A stretch of 64,000 bases of DNA from Candidatus Kinetoplastibacterium blastocrithidii (ex Strigomonas culicis). Lineage in GTDB: Bacteria > Pseudomonadota > Gammaproteobacteria > Burkholderiales > Burkholderiaceae_B. Below the pieces are notes generated by a model. It saw only the letters and a list, made by a program, of their open reading frames with translations. It was not told the DNA's origin and ran no database searches. Each line of letters begins with the position of its first letter. Position 1 is the first letter of the stretch. Position numbers and translations under genes: made by a program. This document shows positions 17,390-27,707 of the stretch, piece after piece. The stretch covers positions 1-64,000 of the forward strand of contig NC_019814.1 of assembly GCF_000319245.1 (NCBI RefSeq). The letters run 5' to 3'.

Positions 17390-18022
17390 TCAGCGTTTGA
17401 CTGTGTAATATTCCATCATTCTTGCAACATATCTTGCTATTGTGTCTATTTCGATATTTACCAGATCTCCATCTCTAAAAAATTGTATATTAGTCTCTTT
17501 AATAGAGTGAGGTATAACGTTAATTCTTATTACGCAAGTATTAATATTATCAATTACTTGATTAATAGTTAGGCTAACGCCATTTACTGCTATTGATCCT
17601 TTATATGCAACAAATTTTGAAAATTCTACAGGTAAACTTATATATAGCTCTTTAGATTCTCCTACTGATGAAAATTTTTCTACCTTGCCTATACAGTCAA
17701 TATGACCATAAAGAAGGTGGCCATTAATTCCATTAGTAATAGATAAAGAAGTCTCCAAATTAACTATTGTATTTAAATTATTAAAACCAACAGTACAACT
17801 AAGGCTCTCAGCTGAAATATCAATATAAAAATATTTTTGACAAAAATTAACTACCGTCATACAAGCGCCATTAACTGCTATGGAATCACCTATATTAATA
17901 TTTTCTAATTTCAAAGTACTGGGCTCTATACATAGATTTAATCCTGCTAACCGATCGTATGAATCTGATAAATCTTTTATACCAATTATTCTTCCTAGGT
18001 CTCTCACAATACCAGTAAACAT
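17390..18022 (-). CDS. ribE: Riboflavin synthase, alpha chain
   Basis: Dismutates two molecules of 6,7-dimethyl-8-ribityllumazine into riboflavin and an amino-pyrimidine. 210 aa with two tandem lumazine-binding barrels: the first begins MFTGIVRDLG and contains GDSIAVNGACMTV, the second contains GHIDCIGKV and YKGSIAVNGVSLTI. It sits 20 nt downstream of ribD on the same strand, forming a small riboflavin operon. The start is fixed by the invariant MFTGIV. Confidence 0.97.
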   Translation of the reverse strand: MFTGIVRDLGRIIGIKDLSDSYDRLAGLNLCIEPSTLKLENINIGDSIAVNGACMTVVNFCQKYFYIDISAESLSCTVGFNNLNTIVNLETSLSITNGINGHLLYGHIDCIGKVEKFSSVGESKELYISLPVEFSKFVAYKGSIAVNGVSLTINQVIDNINTCVIRINVIPHSIKETNIQFFRDGDLVNIEIDTIARYVARMMEYYTVKR

Positions 18023-18042
18023 TTTTTTACTCTATAAAACAT

Positions 18043-19185
18043 TTAAATAACTTTGGATGTTGTTTCAAATAAATAATTCCATTTATTGCTTTCATAAAGT
18101 CTAATTCTAAAATCAGAACCAATAGAAACAGCATCAAGTATAGAAAACCTTAATGCATCTTTCAGACTTAATATTCTTTTCAATTTGGCCACTGGAAAAG
18201 CATCCCCCAAAAAAATAGGAGCTAAATACATAACTAGTTCACCCACATGATTATCTGAAAGCAACCTTCCATTTAATCCAGCACCGGCTTCTACATGTAT
18301 TTCGTTAAAACAGTTATCTGCCAACCATTTCATGACAAGCGACAAATCAACACTAGCAGGGATTTTTTCATTTGGCAATAAAATCACCTCAACATTCTTA
18401 TCTGCTAATCTATGTTTTTTTTCTTTATTATCAACAGAAGTAAACACGAAAACTTTTGATCCATCTATTATGTTAATATCCTCTCCTATTATAAAACCAT
18501 CATCTATAACTGCCCTACATGGCTGTCTAGCAGTATCTACATATCTGACGTTAAGTAGCGGATTATCATGCATTACTGTACCTATGCCTGTCAAGATTAT
18601 ACCACTACGCGCCCTCCAATGATGTGTATTTTTCCTAGACTCCTCACATGTAATCCATTTCGATTTATAGTTATGTAAAGCAGTTCTACCATCTAGAGAT
18701 GAAGCAACTTTTAACCTAACCCAAGGTTTAGAACATAGCATTCTATATGCGAATCCTATATTCAACCATAATGCTTCTTTATGGCAAACTCCTACTAAAA
18801 CCTCTATTCCTGACAAGCGTAATTTTTTTATTCCATTGCCACTTACCAAAGGATTAGGGTCAACCATCGATAAAACAACTCTAGCAGGAGATGCTTTTAT
18901 GATTTGATCAACGCAAGGTGGAGTCTTACCATAATGGCTACATGGCTCTAATGTAATATAGAAAATAGATCCTGTTACATCCTGATTATTTTTCCTAGCA
19001 TCTATAAGAGCACATACCTCAGCATGATCACCACCAACAAAACTGGTTGCCCCCATCCCTATACACTTTCCATCTTTTACAATGATGCACCCAACACTAG
19101 GATTGGGTGCAGTATTATAAGAGGCTTTGTCAGCAAGCTTCAGTGCTTCACGCATCCAAAACTCATCTTTTTGAAAAAAATCCAT
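18043..19185 (-). CDS. ribD: Bifunctional riboflavin deaminase/reductase RibD
   Basis: Carries out the deamination and side-chain reduction of the pyrimidine intermediate in riboflavin synthesis. The N-terminal zinc deaminase domain has HAEVCAL (His54, Glu56) and PCSHYGKTPPC (Cys82, Cys91). The C-terminal reductase domain starts near residue 145 (KPWVRLKVASSLDG) and keeps the TGIGTV segment. I place the start at the ATG 19185 (380 aa); the upstream TTG at 19209 adds only eight residues. In many relatives nrdR lies between glyA and ribD; here the gap is about 90 nt and empty. Confidence 0.95.
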   Translation of the reverse strand: MDFFQKDEFWMREALKLADKASYNTAPNPSVGCIIVKDGKCIGMGATSFVGGDHAEVCALIDARKNNQDVTGSIFYITLEPCSHYGKTPPCVDQIIKASPARVVLSMVDPNPLVSGNGIKKLRLSGIEVLVGVCHKEALWLNIGFAYRMLCSKPWVRLKVASSLDGRTALHNYKSKWITCEESRKNTHHWRARSGIILTGIGTVMHDNPLLNVRYVDTARQPCRAVIDDGFIIGEDINIIDGSKVFVFTSVDNKEKKHRLADKNVEVILLPNEKIPASVDLSLVMKWLADNCFNEIHVEAGAGLNGRLLSDNHVGELVMYLAPIFLGDAFPVAKLKRILSLKDALRFSILDAVSIGSDFRIRLYESNKWNYLFETTSKVI

Positions 19186-19274
19186 CGTTTCTATTAATAC
19201 ACTACTCAAATAATAAAAATCTTAATATCAAATTATTATGAAATATAATACTCAAAAACATTAAAAATTAATCA

Positions 19275-20525
19275 TTATTTATTCTTATATACAGGTAGTC
19301 TTGCCGTCAACTCATTAACCTTATTGCGAATTTTAGATAAATTATCATTATCATAAGGATTACTAAGAACATCCGCCAATAAGTTTGCAGTAAGCTCAGC
19401 ATCTGATTCCAGAAAACCTCTAGTGGTGATAGCAGCAGATCCTATACGAATACCACTAGTGATAAAAGGACTTTCTGGATCATTTGGTATAGAGTTTTTA
19501 TTGACTGTAATATGAGCAGCACCTAAAGCTTTTTCTGCTTCTTTCCCATTAATTCCAGTAGATCGAAGATCTACTAACATCATATGACTTTCTGTATGAC
19601 CAGATACAATACGTAATCCTCTTTTTGTTAAAGTATCAGCCATAACCCTAGAATTATTAATAACCTGTTGTGCATAAATTTTAAACTTGGGATCCAGAGC
19701 CTCACGAAACGCAACAGCTTTCGCAGCAATAACATGCATTAAAGGACCTCCCTGTATTCCAGGAAATATAGAAGAATTAATAATTTTCTCAAATTTTGAC
19801 TTTGTCATGATTACACCACCTCTTGGCCCCCTAAGAGATTTATGAGTAGTCGAAGTAACAAAATCAGCATATGGCATAGGATTAGGATAGACACCACCGG
19901 CAACCAAGCCAGCATAATGTGCTATATCAACCATAAAAAAAGCTCCGACACTAGCAGCTATTTCAGACATAAGTTTAAAGTTAATACGCAAAGAATATGC
20001 AGAAGCACCAGCAACGATCATCTTGGGTTTATGTTGTTTAGCTAATTTTTCAACATTTTTATAGTCAAGAACCTCATTTTCATCCAAACCATAAGGTATG
20101 AAGTTATATAACTTGCCTGATGAGTTAACAGGAGATCCATGGGTTAAATGCCCTCCCTCTGCTAGACTCATGCCAAGAACAGTATCACCAGGTTTCAATA
20201 CTGCATTATAAACACCTTGATTAGCCTGTGATCCAGAATTAGGTTGAACATTAGCTGCCTCGGCTCCAAATATTTTCTTAAGCCTATCGATAGCTAATTG
20301 TTCAACATCGTCCACATATTCACAGCCACCGTAATAACGCTTACCTGGATAGCCCTCTGCATATTTATTTGTTAAACAAGAACCCTGAGCTTGCATAACA
20401 GCTACACTGGCATAGTTTTCAGATGCTATCAACTCTATATGCTGTTCCTGACGAATAGACTCTCTCTCGATAGCTTTCCATATGTCTGGATCTACTTGGT
20501 CGATCTTTTTAAATTGTTCAAGCAT
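19275..20525 (-). CDS. glyA: Serine hydroxymethyltransferase
   Basis: PLP enzyme that converts serine and tetrahydrofolate to glycine and methylene-tetrahydrofolate, the main source of one-carbon units. The PLP lysine is Lys229 in [14 protein letters not shown], and the N-terminal [12 protein letters not shown] and GKRYYGG motifs are typical. I start at the ATG 20525 (416 aa), the standard family N-terminus; an in-frame extension of 16 residues up to 20573 is not conserved. No riboswitch-like structure is apparent upstream. Confidence 0.97.
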   Translation of the reverse strand: MLEQFKKIDQVDPDIWKAIERESIRQEQHIELIASENYASVAVMQAQGSCLTNKYAEGYPGKRYYGGCEYVDDVEQLAIDRLKKIFGAEAANVQPNSGSQANQGVYNAVLKPGDTVLGMSLAEGGHLTHGSPVNSSGKLYNFIPYGLDENEVLDYKNVEKLAKQHKPKMIVAGASAYSLRINFKLMSEIAASVGAFFMVDIAHYAGLVAGGVYPNPMPYADFVTSTTHKSLRGPRGGVIMTKSKFEKIINSSIFPGIQGGPLMHVIAAKAVAFREALDPKFKIYAQQVINNSRVMADTLTKRGLRIVSGHTESHMMLVDLRSTGINGKEAEKALGAAHITVNKNSIPNDPESPFITSGIRIGSAAITTRGFLESDAELTANLLADVLSNPYDNDNLSKIRNKVNELTARLPVYKNK

Positions 20526-20730
20526 TATGGCTCCTATAGGAAATTGACATCTAACTATATAATATAAAAACAAAAACTGCCAAAATTTTGGTAAATTTAG
20601 ACAAATAGTATACTTATTTAGTAAACTATAATCCTATTAAACTAATTATAGCAACCATTATTGGATAAAACCTAAAGACAGATAATAAGAAATACTCCAA
20701 GGTCATGAAATCAACTAAATACTATGACCT

Positions 20731-21957
20731 CTATGTTAATAGAACTTTAATAAATTTTCTTTTTCCTACCTGAATAATATATTCACCTGCAGATAATTGT
20801 AAAGACTTGCTTTCAATTCTATCTCCGTTTACCTTTATCCCTTTTTGTTCTATCATTCGCTGAGCTTCTGATGCTGATGCTACTAAACCTGAGTTTCTTA
20901 GTACTCTAATTATATTAATGGGAGCTGGACCAAGATTAATTTCTAATATTTCACTCGGAACTCCTCCGTTACGGAATAAATTATCAAAATTCAAAAGTGC
21001 TTGATCTGCATCCTTATTCGAATGAAATCTTGTCACTATTTCCTTAGCAAGTGCAACTTTTATATCCCTAGGATTCATCCCTTCATTAACTTTTTTCCTA
21101 AATATATTTATATTTTCAGAAGATCGAAATGACAATAAATCAAAGTAATGCCACATTAAATTATCTGAAATGGACATTAACTTACCAAACATAGAATCTG
21201 ATGACTCTTCTACTCCTATATAATTACCCTTAGATTTAGACATTTTTTCTACACCATCTATTCCTATCAACAAAGGCATAGTCAATATTGACTGCTGCTC
21301 TTGCCCATTCTCTTTTTGTATTTCACGACCCATCAATAAATTAAATTTCTGATCAGTTCCTCCTATTTCCATGTCTGCTTTTAATGCCACTGAATCATAA
21401 CCTTGCATAATTGGATATAAAAACTCATGTATAGATATAGGATCTCTTGCTTTAAATCGTTTAGTAAAATCATCTCTTTCTAAAATTCTAGCCAAAGTAC
21501 AACTAGCCGATAATTTTACTATCCCTCTTGATCCTAATTTATCAAACCATTCTGAATTGTATCTAATTTCTGTCAAATCAGGATTTAATATCTTATATGC
21601 CTGAGAACAATAAGTTGCAGCATTATATTCAACCTGCTCTTGATCTAAAGAAGGACGTGTTGCTTTTCTTCCACTTGGATCACCTATCGTTGCCGTGAAA
21701 TCTCCTATCAAAAATATTACTTTATGACCTAAATCTTGTAACTGTCTAAGCTTATTTAATACAACTGTGTGCCCTAGATGTATATCTGGTGCTGTTGGAT
21801 CAAGACCAAGTTTTATTCTTAAAGGAACCATGTTTTTTTTATTTCTTGCTATCTTATTAATTAATTCCTCTTCCACTAATAACTCATTGCAACCTTTCTT
21901 TATAATAGAAAACTCTGATCTGATATCTGAACTAATGTAGTATTCTTTATTTAACAT
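20731..21957 (-). CDS. tyrS: Tyrosyl-tRNA synthetase
   Basis: Class I synthetase charging tRNA-Tyr. The HIGH-type motif reads HLGHT (in LDPTAPDIHLGHTVVL) and the KMSKS motif is EKMSKSKGNY. A C-terminal S4 RNA-binding domain follows (ASEAQRMIEQKGIKVNGD). 408 aa, the larger TyrS subtype common in proteobacteria. Divergent from the M23 peptidase gene, as in several Burkholderiales. Confidence 0.96.
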   Translation of the reverse strand: MLNKEYYISSDIRSEFSIIKKGCNELLVEEELINKIARNKKNMVPLRIKLGLDPTAPDIHLGHTVVLNKLRQLQDLGHKVIFLIGDFTATIGDPSGRKATRPSLDQEQVEYNAATYCSQAYKILNPDLTEIRYNSEWFDKLGSRGIVKLSASCTLARILERDDFTKRFKARDPISIHEFLYPIMQGYDSVALKADMEIGGTDQKFNLLMGREIQKENGQEQQSILTMPLLIGIDGVEKMSKSKGNYIGVEESSDSMFGKLMSISDNLMWHYFDLLSFRSSENINIFRKKVNEGMNPRDIKVALAKEIVTRFHSNKDADQALLNFDNLFRNGGVPSEILEINLGPAPINIIRVLRNSGLVASASEAQRMIEQKGIKVNGDRIESKSLQLSAGEYIIQVGKRKFIKVLLT

Positions 21958-22143
21958 AATTTAAAATGTACTTTTAATGAAATTAATTATAATATCGACT
22001 ATGCTATTGAAAAAATTTAATGAAATTACTAATTTATAGTAATTAAATCTGATTTACATCGTTAGAATTATGCGCTACATGAACTATAAACCTTGTTACA
22101 TAACAATTTCATTTGGCGAATGAAATGAAATCACAATAAAAAC

Positions 22144-23478
22144 ATGATGAATATTTTCTTACGTCGACTTATATCAATAATAATATTATTTGCTCTTTGC
22201 GTAGCTCCATTATACATGTTTAAACGCAATACAAATAAATCTGATCTGCCACAATCAAAAATTCTCAGAAGCGAACAACCTTTGTTAGATTATGATTATA
22301 GACTACTAGATACAAGCGATGATATCTTTCCTTATATTAACGAAACCATTATAAAAAAAGGCGATACTTTACGAAGTATTCTACAGCGCTTAAGGGTAAA
22401 AAACCTAGAGAAAATACAAAATTTTATTACAAAAAATCCTGAAACTAATAGCATTCGAAAGTTGTTGCCAGGGCGCCAAATACAAGTTGCTACTGACTTG
22501 CATGGAAACATGATTTGGCTACGATATTTACATACACCTTATTGTGATAATAGTGGTCAAATTATATGCAAATACTTACAAATTTCTTCTAACAAAGAAC
22601 ATTCTTATTCTGCCTATGAAAAAACAAATTATTCTGAAAAACAAATTAGAGTAGCATTCGGAGTTATAAAATCATCTCTATTTGAAGCAACAGAACAAGC
22701 AGGAATTCCGAATTTCATAACAATACAAATGACTAATATATTAAGCACTAAGTTAGACTTTCCAAGAGATATACGCATTGGAGATCAATTTAGAGTTATA
22801 TATGAATTACAAATGTATGATGGACTTTACTTAGGATCAGGCAAAGTGCTGGCTATAGAATTTAAAAGCACTGATAAAATGCACAATGCCATATGGTTTG
22901 ATAATGATAGAAAAATAGAAGGCGGATATTATAATTTTAATGGAGATAGCCTAAAAAAAACATTCCTTAATTCCGCTATAAAATTTAGCCGTATAAGCTC
23001 TAGATTTGGTAAAAGAATACACCCTATAAGAAAGACATTAGTTGATCATAAAGGGGTAGATTATGTTGCCCCAGCAGGGACTCCCATATATGCTACAGCT
23101 GATGGAATAGTAGAGTTTTCTGGATGGCAAAATGGTTACGGCAAAGTAGTTATTTTAAAACACTTCAATAAATATTCAACTTTATATGCACATCAAAGCA
23201 GAATTGACCCGAAAATACATAAAGGCAAAAAAGTATCACAGGGACAATTAATAGGGTATGTTGGATCAACAGGATGGGCTACAGGACCACATCTGCATTA
23301 TGAACTACGTATAAATAACAAACCTGTTGACCCATTATCCATAAAATTACCAACATCAAAAAAAATAGATGCCTCCATACAGAATAACTTTAACAACAAA
23401 GTAGAATACTATAAAGAACAAATGAGATTTTTAGAAAAATTACAATCTGAATCAATAAAAATTTCCTATAGCAAATAA
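22144..23478 (+). CDS. M23 family metallopeptidase (MepM-like murein endopeptidase)
   Basis: Probably a periplasmic peptidoglycan DD-endopeptidase anchored by one N-terminal membrane helix (residues about 7-26, LISIIILFALCVAPLYMF). A LysM/OapA-like segment at about 60-110 (IIKKGDTLRSILQRL) would bind murein. The C-terminal LytM domain has the zinc motifs HKGVDYVAPAG (HxxxD) and GPHLHYELR (HxH), so it should be active rather than an EnvC-type activator. 444 aa. Its 3' end is 7 nt from the convergent erpA. Confidence 0.9.
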   Translation: MMNIFLRRLISIIILFALCVAPLYMFKRNTNKSDLPQSKILRSEQPLLDYDYRLLDTSDDIFPYINETIIKKGDTLRSILQRLRVKNLEKIQNFITKNPETNSIRKLLPGRQIQVATDLHGNMIWLRYLHTPYCDNSGQIICKYLQISSNKEHSYSAYEKTNYSEKQIRVAFGVIKSSLFEATEQAGIPNFITIQMTNILSTKLDFPRDIRIGDQFRVIYELQMYDGLYLGSGKVLAIEFKSTDKMHNAIWFDNDRKIEGGYYNFNGDSLKKTFLNSAIKFSRISSRFGKRIHPIRKTLVDHKGVDYVAPAGTPIYATADGIVEFSGWQNGYGKVVILKHFNKYSTLYAHQSRIDPKIHKGKKVSQGQLIGYVGSTGWATGPHLHYELRINNKPVDPLSIKLPTSKKIDASIQNNFNNKVEYYKEQMRFLEKLQSESIKISYSK

Positions 23479-23485
23479 ATTATAA

Positions 23486-23842
23486 CTAGACAGAAAAAGA
23501 AGAGCCACACCCACAAGTTGTAACAGCGTTTGGATTTCGAATAACAAACTGCGAGCCCTCGATATCGTCCTTATAATCTATCTCAGCGCCAAATAAATAT
23601 TGCAAACTTATAGGATCAACCAAAAAACTTGTCCCTTCTTTATCTATTACAGTATCTTCGTGATCATAAGTATCATCAAATGTAAAACCATACTGAATGC
23701 CTGAACAACCACCACCTTGAACAAAAACACGCAGTTTCAAGTTAGGATTGCCCTCTTCTTCTAAAAGAGATTTTACCTTACTAATAGCAGATTCAGTAAA
23801 AATCAATTTTGCCGCGTTATTAACAAATCTATCAAGACTCAT
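23486..23842 (-). CDS. erpA: Iron-sulfur cluster insertion protein ErpA
   Basis: A-type carrier that delivers Fe-S clusters to apoproteins, including those of isoprenoid synthesis and respiration. 118 aa with the three conserved cysteines: one in [11 protein letters not shown] and two in the C-terminal TTCGCGSSF. The position next to argC and the rpsI-rplM pair matches the Bordetella-type order. The start ATG at 23842 leaves a short N-terminal lead before the family domain. Confidence 0.94.
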   Translation of the reverse strand: MSLDRFVNNAAKLIFTESAISKVKSLLEEEGNPNLKLRVFVQGGGCSGIQYGFTFDDTYDHEDTVIDKEGTSFLVDPISLQYLFGAEIDYKDDIEGSQFVIRNPNAVTTCGCGSSFSV

Positions 23843-23865
23843 AAAATCTCGTTAATAAAAGTTTT

Positions 23866-23893
23866 AAAATTTAATTAATTAATTAGTTAATTA
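23866..23893. repeat. AATTA/TTAA tandem run
   Basis: A short low-complexity stretch of TTAATTAA-type units between erpA and argC. Most likely a by-product of AT bias; it may melt easily at a promoter for erpA. Confidence 0.5.
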
Positions 23894-23899
23894 ATCTCT

Positions 23900-24964
23900 C
23901 TAAGGTAATATAGCTACAGAGTCTAAACCAGTGGTTTCTTTTAAACCAAATATTAGGTTCATATTCTGAACAGCCTGACCTGCAGCTCCCTTAACCAAAT
24001 TATCCTGTATAACTAGTATAATTAATCTATTCTCATTATTTGGGCGATGAATAGCAATTCTAAGTCTATTAGAAGAGCGAACTGATCTAGTTTCCGGAAA
24101 AGATCCTGAAGGCATTACATCTATAAAAGGTTCAGACTTATAACGTTTAACAAACAATTCCTGAAAATCAATATCTAAAGCATGAGGAAGTATTTTTGTA
24201 TAAATAGTAGAAAACATTCCTCTAATCATTGGAACTAAATGAGGCACAAAAGTTAAATTAATCTTTTTGCCAGATATTTTCTCTATTTGAGAGACAATTT
24301 CAGGATGATGCCGATGCCCAGAAACACCATATGCTTTAAAATTATCTGATGACTCAGAGAATAAATTTGAAATCTCTAGCTTTTTACCAGAACCAGACAC
24401 CCCTGATTTGCAATCAGCTACTATATCACTAACATCTATTAAAGGTTCAGCTAGATCTAATAAAGGAATCAACCCCAATATAACCGTAGTTGGATAACAT
24501 CCTGGATTTCCAATGACATTAGATTTAACAATATTAGAACGATTTAACTCCACTAGACCGTATTCTGAATTTTTCAAAATATCCGGACAGGAATGCCCCA
24601 TCTTGTACCACTTTTCGAAAATTTCCACATCCTTGATACGAAAATCAGCAGCTAGGTCAATAATTTTAACACCAGACTCTAATAGGTCTCTAGCCTGAGA
24701 CATAGCCACACCATGAGGAGTTGCAAAAAATACAATATCACAACTCATTAATTTAGGGCTATCTAGCGAAGAAAATTCTAAGCTAATATGGTTGCGTAAG
24801 TTTGGATATAAATCAGAAACACGTAACCCTGATTCTTTTCTTGATGTTATAACCAGCAAATCCACATTAGGATGCTGTATTAATATACGTAATAATTCCA
24901 CTCCAGTGTATCCAGTACCACCAACTAGACCAACCTTAATTCTTTTATCAAAACTATTATCCAT
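23900..24964 (-). CDS. argC: N-acetyl-gamma-glutamyl-phosphate reductase
   Basis: Third step of arginine/ornithine synthesis: NADPH-dependent reduction of N-acetylglutamyl phosphate to the semialdehyde. The Rossmann motif [15 protein letters not shown] is near the N-terminus and the catalytic Cys156 is in [17 protein letters not shown] and GHRHHPEI are also family hallmarks. 354 aa, the long ArgC type. No other arg gene is in the window; the enzyme's retention fits supply of ornithine or arginine to a host. Confidence 0.96.
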   Translation of the reverse strand: MDNSFDKRIKVGLVGGTGYTGVELLRILIQHPNVDLLVITSRKESGLRVSDLYPNLRNHISLEFSSLDSPKLMSCDIVFFATPHGVAMSQARDLLESGVKIIDLAADFRIKDVEIFEKWYKMGHSCPDILKNSEYGLVELNRSNIVKSNVIGNPGCYPTTVILGLIPLLDLAEPLIDVSDIVADCKSGVSGSGKKLEISNLFSESSDNFKAYGVSGHRHHPEIVSQIEKISGKKINLTFVPHLVPMIRGMFSTIYTKILPHALDIDFQELFVKRYKSEPFIDVMPSGSFPETRSVRSSNRLRIAIHRPNNENRLIILVIQDNLVKGAAGQAVQNMNLIFGLKETTGLDSVAILP

Positions 24965-25098
24965 AATAAAACCATCAGTACGCTAATATTTTATAAACTA
25001 ATAGTATATTACACCATTAGATAACATTTAACTGAACCATAATAAAAACAGAAATGAAAATTATAACTGATGAGATACAATATTCATGTATATGAATA

Positions 25099-25130
25099 CA
25101 AAAAACTAACGGTCGTTATTAAACGACCGT
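25099..25130 (-). terminator. Rho-independent terminator of the rplM-rpsI operon
   Basis: A 9-bp perfect stem (25109-25117 with 25122-25130) and 4-nt loop, followed on the minus strand after four bases by a run of six T. It lies 14 bp past the rpsI stop codon (25144), as expected for an operon terminator. Confidence 0.85.
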
Positions 25131-25143
25131 ACAAAAAATTAAA

Positions 25144-25536
25144 TTAACGTTTACTAAATTGTTTTTTGCGACGTGCTTTCCGTAGTCCAACCTTCTTTCG
25201 TTCAACCTCTCTAGCATCACGAGTGATAAATCCAGCATTAGATAAAGAAGGTTTAAGTTCTTTATCATAATCTACTAGAGCTCTAGTAATGCCATGACGT
25301 ACTGCTCCAGCTTGACCAGTCTCACCACCACCATAAACATTGGCCTTTATATCAAAAAAATCTAGATAACCAACCTTAACCAATGGTTGCTTAACAATCA
25401 TTCGACCAGTTTCACGAGCAAAGAAATCATCCAGTAATTTACCATTAATCGTAATTTTACCTGTACCCTTCTTAATAAAAACCCTGGCAACAGAAGTCTT
25501 GCGTCGGCCAGTTCCATAATTCCAATTACCTATCAT
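25144..25536 (-). CDS. rpsI: Ribosomal protein S9
   Basis: Small-subunit protein whose C-terminal tail reaches the P-site tRNA. 130 aa. The start [17 protein letters not shown] and the basic end [18 protein letters not shown], with terminal KR, are diagnostic. It follows rplM by 9 nt, the universal rplM-rpsI pair, and a clear terminator comes right after it. Confidence 0.98.
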   Translation of the reverse strand: MIGNWNYGTGRRKTSVARVFIKKGTGKITINGKLLDDFFARETGRMIVKQPLVKVGYLDFFDIKANVYGGGETGQAGAVRHGITRALVDYDKELKPSLSNAGFITRDAREVERKKVGLRKARRKKQFSKR

Positions 25537-25545
25537 ACTCGTTCC

Positions 25546-25974
25546 CTAGAATTCCCTAGCAATAGGCTGCTGAGCAGCATGTGGATGATCAGCACCAGCA
25601 TACACCTTAAGTTTCTTTATCATTGCATATCCCAAAGGACCTTTAGGCAACATGCCTTTAACAGCCTTTTGAATTACTCTGCCTGGAAAACGTTGTTGCA
25701 TTTTTTCGAAACTTATCTCACGTATTCCACCTGGATATGTAGTATGTCTATAATAATTCTTATCTCTAGCTTTATTGCCAGTAACTACTATATCCGCTGC
25801 ATTGATTATTACAATAAAATCACCCGTATCAACGTGTGGTGTGAATTCAGGTTTGTGTTTTCCGCGCAAAAGTCGTGCAACTTCGCTGGCTACACGACCT
25901 AAAATCTTTCCCTTGGCATCAATAACAAACCAGCTTCGCATAACTTCATGCGGTTTAGCCACAAAGGTCTTCAT
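25546..25974 (-). CDS. rplM: Ribosomal protein L13
   Basis: Early-assembling large-subunit protein. 142 aa with family motifs [31 protein letters not shown] and [20 protein letters not shown]. First gene of the rplM-rpsI operon. A small hairpin followed by a T-run lies between its likely promoter and its start and might be a regulatory leader. Confidence 0.98.
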   Translation of the reverse strand: MKTFVAKPHEVMRSWFVIDAKGKILGRVASEVARLLRGKHKPEFTPHVDTGDFIVIINAADIVVTGNKARDKNYYRHTTYPGGIREISFEKMQQRFPGRVIQKAVKGMLPKGPLGYAMIKKLKVYAGADHPHAAQQPIAREF

Positions 25975-25989
25975 GTCAATCCTTAGTAT

Positions 25990-26010
25990 AAAAATCCAGC
26001 TAAAAGCTGG
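25990..26010 (-). promoter_or_regulatory. Hairpin plus T-run in the rplM leader
   Basis: On the minus strand CCAGCT-TTT-AGCTGG is followed by ATTTTT, ending about 17 nt before the rplM ATG. It looks like a miniature attenuator or an r-protein binding hairpin. The stem is only 6 bp, so the call is weak. Confidence 0.35.
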
Positions 26011-26080
26011 TGATAATAAGACCTATCGAGAATTTTCAATTCAGACAATCCGAACCGAAAAATATAAATAATGCCTAGAC

Positions 26081-26108
26081 GTTATAAATCGTCCGTACAA
26101 TAATTGAA
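26081..26108 (-). promoter_or_regulatory. Candidate promoter for rplM-rpsI
   Basis: On the minus strand TTCAAT (26108-26103), 16 bp, then TATAAC (26086-26081), about 110 bp before the rplM start. It is upstream of the leader hairpin. Candidate only, since AT-rich DNA gives many such matches. Confidence 0.3.
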
Positions 26109-26194
26109 AGGTCCAATTTTTGATTCTTACACAAAACAATATTATTTGCAATCAAAAACATTGGTATAACAAGACTTAGACTAAACCAATTAAT

Positions 26195-27535
26195 TTATAA
26201 TCCAGCTATTGACATATTTTCTATTAATACTGATCCTGTTGTTTTAGTACCTCTTGAAATAACATCAGATCCAATTAAAAGAATTTGTCTGAACATGTCT
26301 CTTAAATTCCCAGCAATTGTTATCTCTTGTACTGCATGCTGTATCTCACCATTTTCTACCCAAAATCCAAAAGCTCCTCTTGAATAATCTCCTGTAACAT
26401 AATTAACACCTTGTCCTATTAGTTCAGTTATTAGCAAACCTCTATTCATTCTCTTTATCATTGACATTAGATCATCAGTTTTTTTCGTTTTGGAAGAGAT
26501 CATACAAATATTATGTGAGCCACCTGCATTCCCTGTAGTAGACAATCCTAACTTCCTGGCAGAATAAGAAGACAAAAAATAACCATTAATAACCCCCTTC
26601 GATACAACAGAACGTTTTATAGTAGAAACACCCTCAGAGTCAAAAGAGGTACTACCAATTGCTCCATCTATATGCGGATCCTCTATAATGTCTATATGAT
26701 TAGAAAAAACACTCTTTCCTAAAGAGCCAGTCAGGAAACTAGCATTCCTATACAAGGCTCCTCCGCTAGCCGCCTGAACAAAAGAGCCTATTAGCCCTAA
26801 AGCAACCGGAGCTTCAAAAATAACAGGAAAGTTTCCAGTTGATATGCGACGGGCAGACAATCTAGCAATAGATCTTTCTGCTGCATATTTCCCAATATGC
26901 ACTGGATCTGATAAATTTAATGGATTACAGTTCGAGTCGTACCAATAATCCCTTTGCATATTGCCTTGATTATCTCCAGCTATTGGCATAACTGACAAAC
27001 TGTACTGAGAAGAAATTCTACTTCCAAAAAACCCAAATGTATTTCCTAATAAAGAATAACTCTGACTTGAGTTAACAAAGGATCCATCAGTATTCACTAT
27101 TCTATTACTAAAATTTATAGCAGCCTCTTCTGTCTGCTTAGCAATAGATATCATGTCTTCCACAGACTTGGACCATAAATGATATAACTTAAAGTCTCGG
27201 AATTCCTTAGCCAATAAATCCTCCTCTGGAAGACCTGAAGCCTCATCAATAGCAGTATATCTCGCTATATGCCAAGCAGCTTCTACTGTCTTGCTTAAAG
27301 CATCAGGAGAAAAATCAGAGGTGGATGCTGAACCACTCTTCTTGCCATCAAATACGACTATATTTAACATCCTATCATGTGACTTTTCTATGGTTTCTAC
27401 ACAGCCCTTACGCACAGAAACTGACAATCCCTTGACTGTAGAGATTTCTGCATATGACTGGTTAGCGCCAAGTCTATTTGCGCTTTTCAATGACCTCTCA
27501 ATGAGATCTTGGAAATGTTCTTTATTTTTATCCAT
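26195..27535 (-). CDS. pmbA: PmbA/TldE-type metalloprotease subunit
   Basis: Member of the TldD/PmbA family; in E. coli TldD-TldE (PmbA) form a heterodimeric zinc protease acting on unfolded peptides and maturing microcin B17. 446 aa with the PmbA features SVRKGCVETIEKS near the N-terminus, AGGSHNICM and VNYVTGDYSRGAFGFWVENG near the C-terminus. The HExxxH zinc motif belongs to TldD, not to this subunit, and is not seen here. No tldD in this window, so the partner must be encoded elsewhere if it persists. Confidence 0.92.
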   Translation of the reverse strand: MDKNKEHFQDLIERSLKSANRLGANQSYAEISTVKGLSVSVRKGCVETIEKSHDRMLNIVVFDGKKSGSASTSDFSPDALSKTVEAAWHIARYTAIDEASGLPEEDLLAKEFRDFKLYHLWSKSVEDMISIAKQTEEAAINFSNRIVNTDGSFVNSSQSYSLLGNTFGFFGSRISSQYSLSVMPIAGDNQGNMQRDYWYDSNCNPLNLSDPVHIGKYAAERSIARLSARRISTGNFPVIFEAPVALGLIGSFVQAASGGALYRNASFLTGSLGKSVFSNHIDIIEDPHIDGAIGSTSFDSEGVSTIKRSVVSKGVINGYFLSSYSARKLGLSTTGNAGGSHNICMISSKTKKTDDLMSMIKRMNRGLLITELIGQGVNYVTGDYSRGAFGFWVENGEIQHAVQEITIAGNLRDMFRQILLIGSDVISRGTKTTGSVLIENMSIAGL

Positions 27536-27707
27536 AACCTATAATGAAGCAGTTTTTAATTCTTTAATGAATCTTACACAAAGCTGGTAATACTAGTATT
27601 ATAATATAAGTATTGATGAATATTTACCTGTCACAATTAATTTATATTAAATAATATGATAATTGGCTTATTACTAAGTTGAGTTATACATTCAAATTAA
27701 ATAGCTT

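Noticed and set aside
20700-20730. 7-bp inverted repeat after tyrS as a terminator
   Set aside because: Loop of 17 nt and no T-run on the minus strand; too weak to list.
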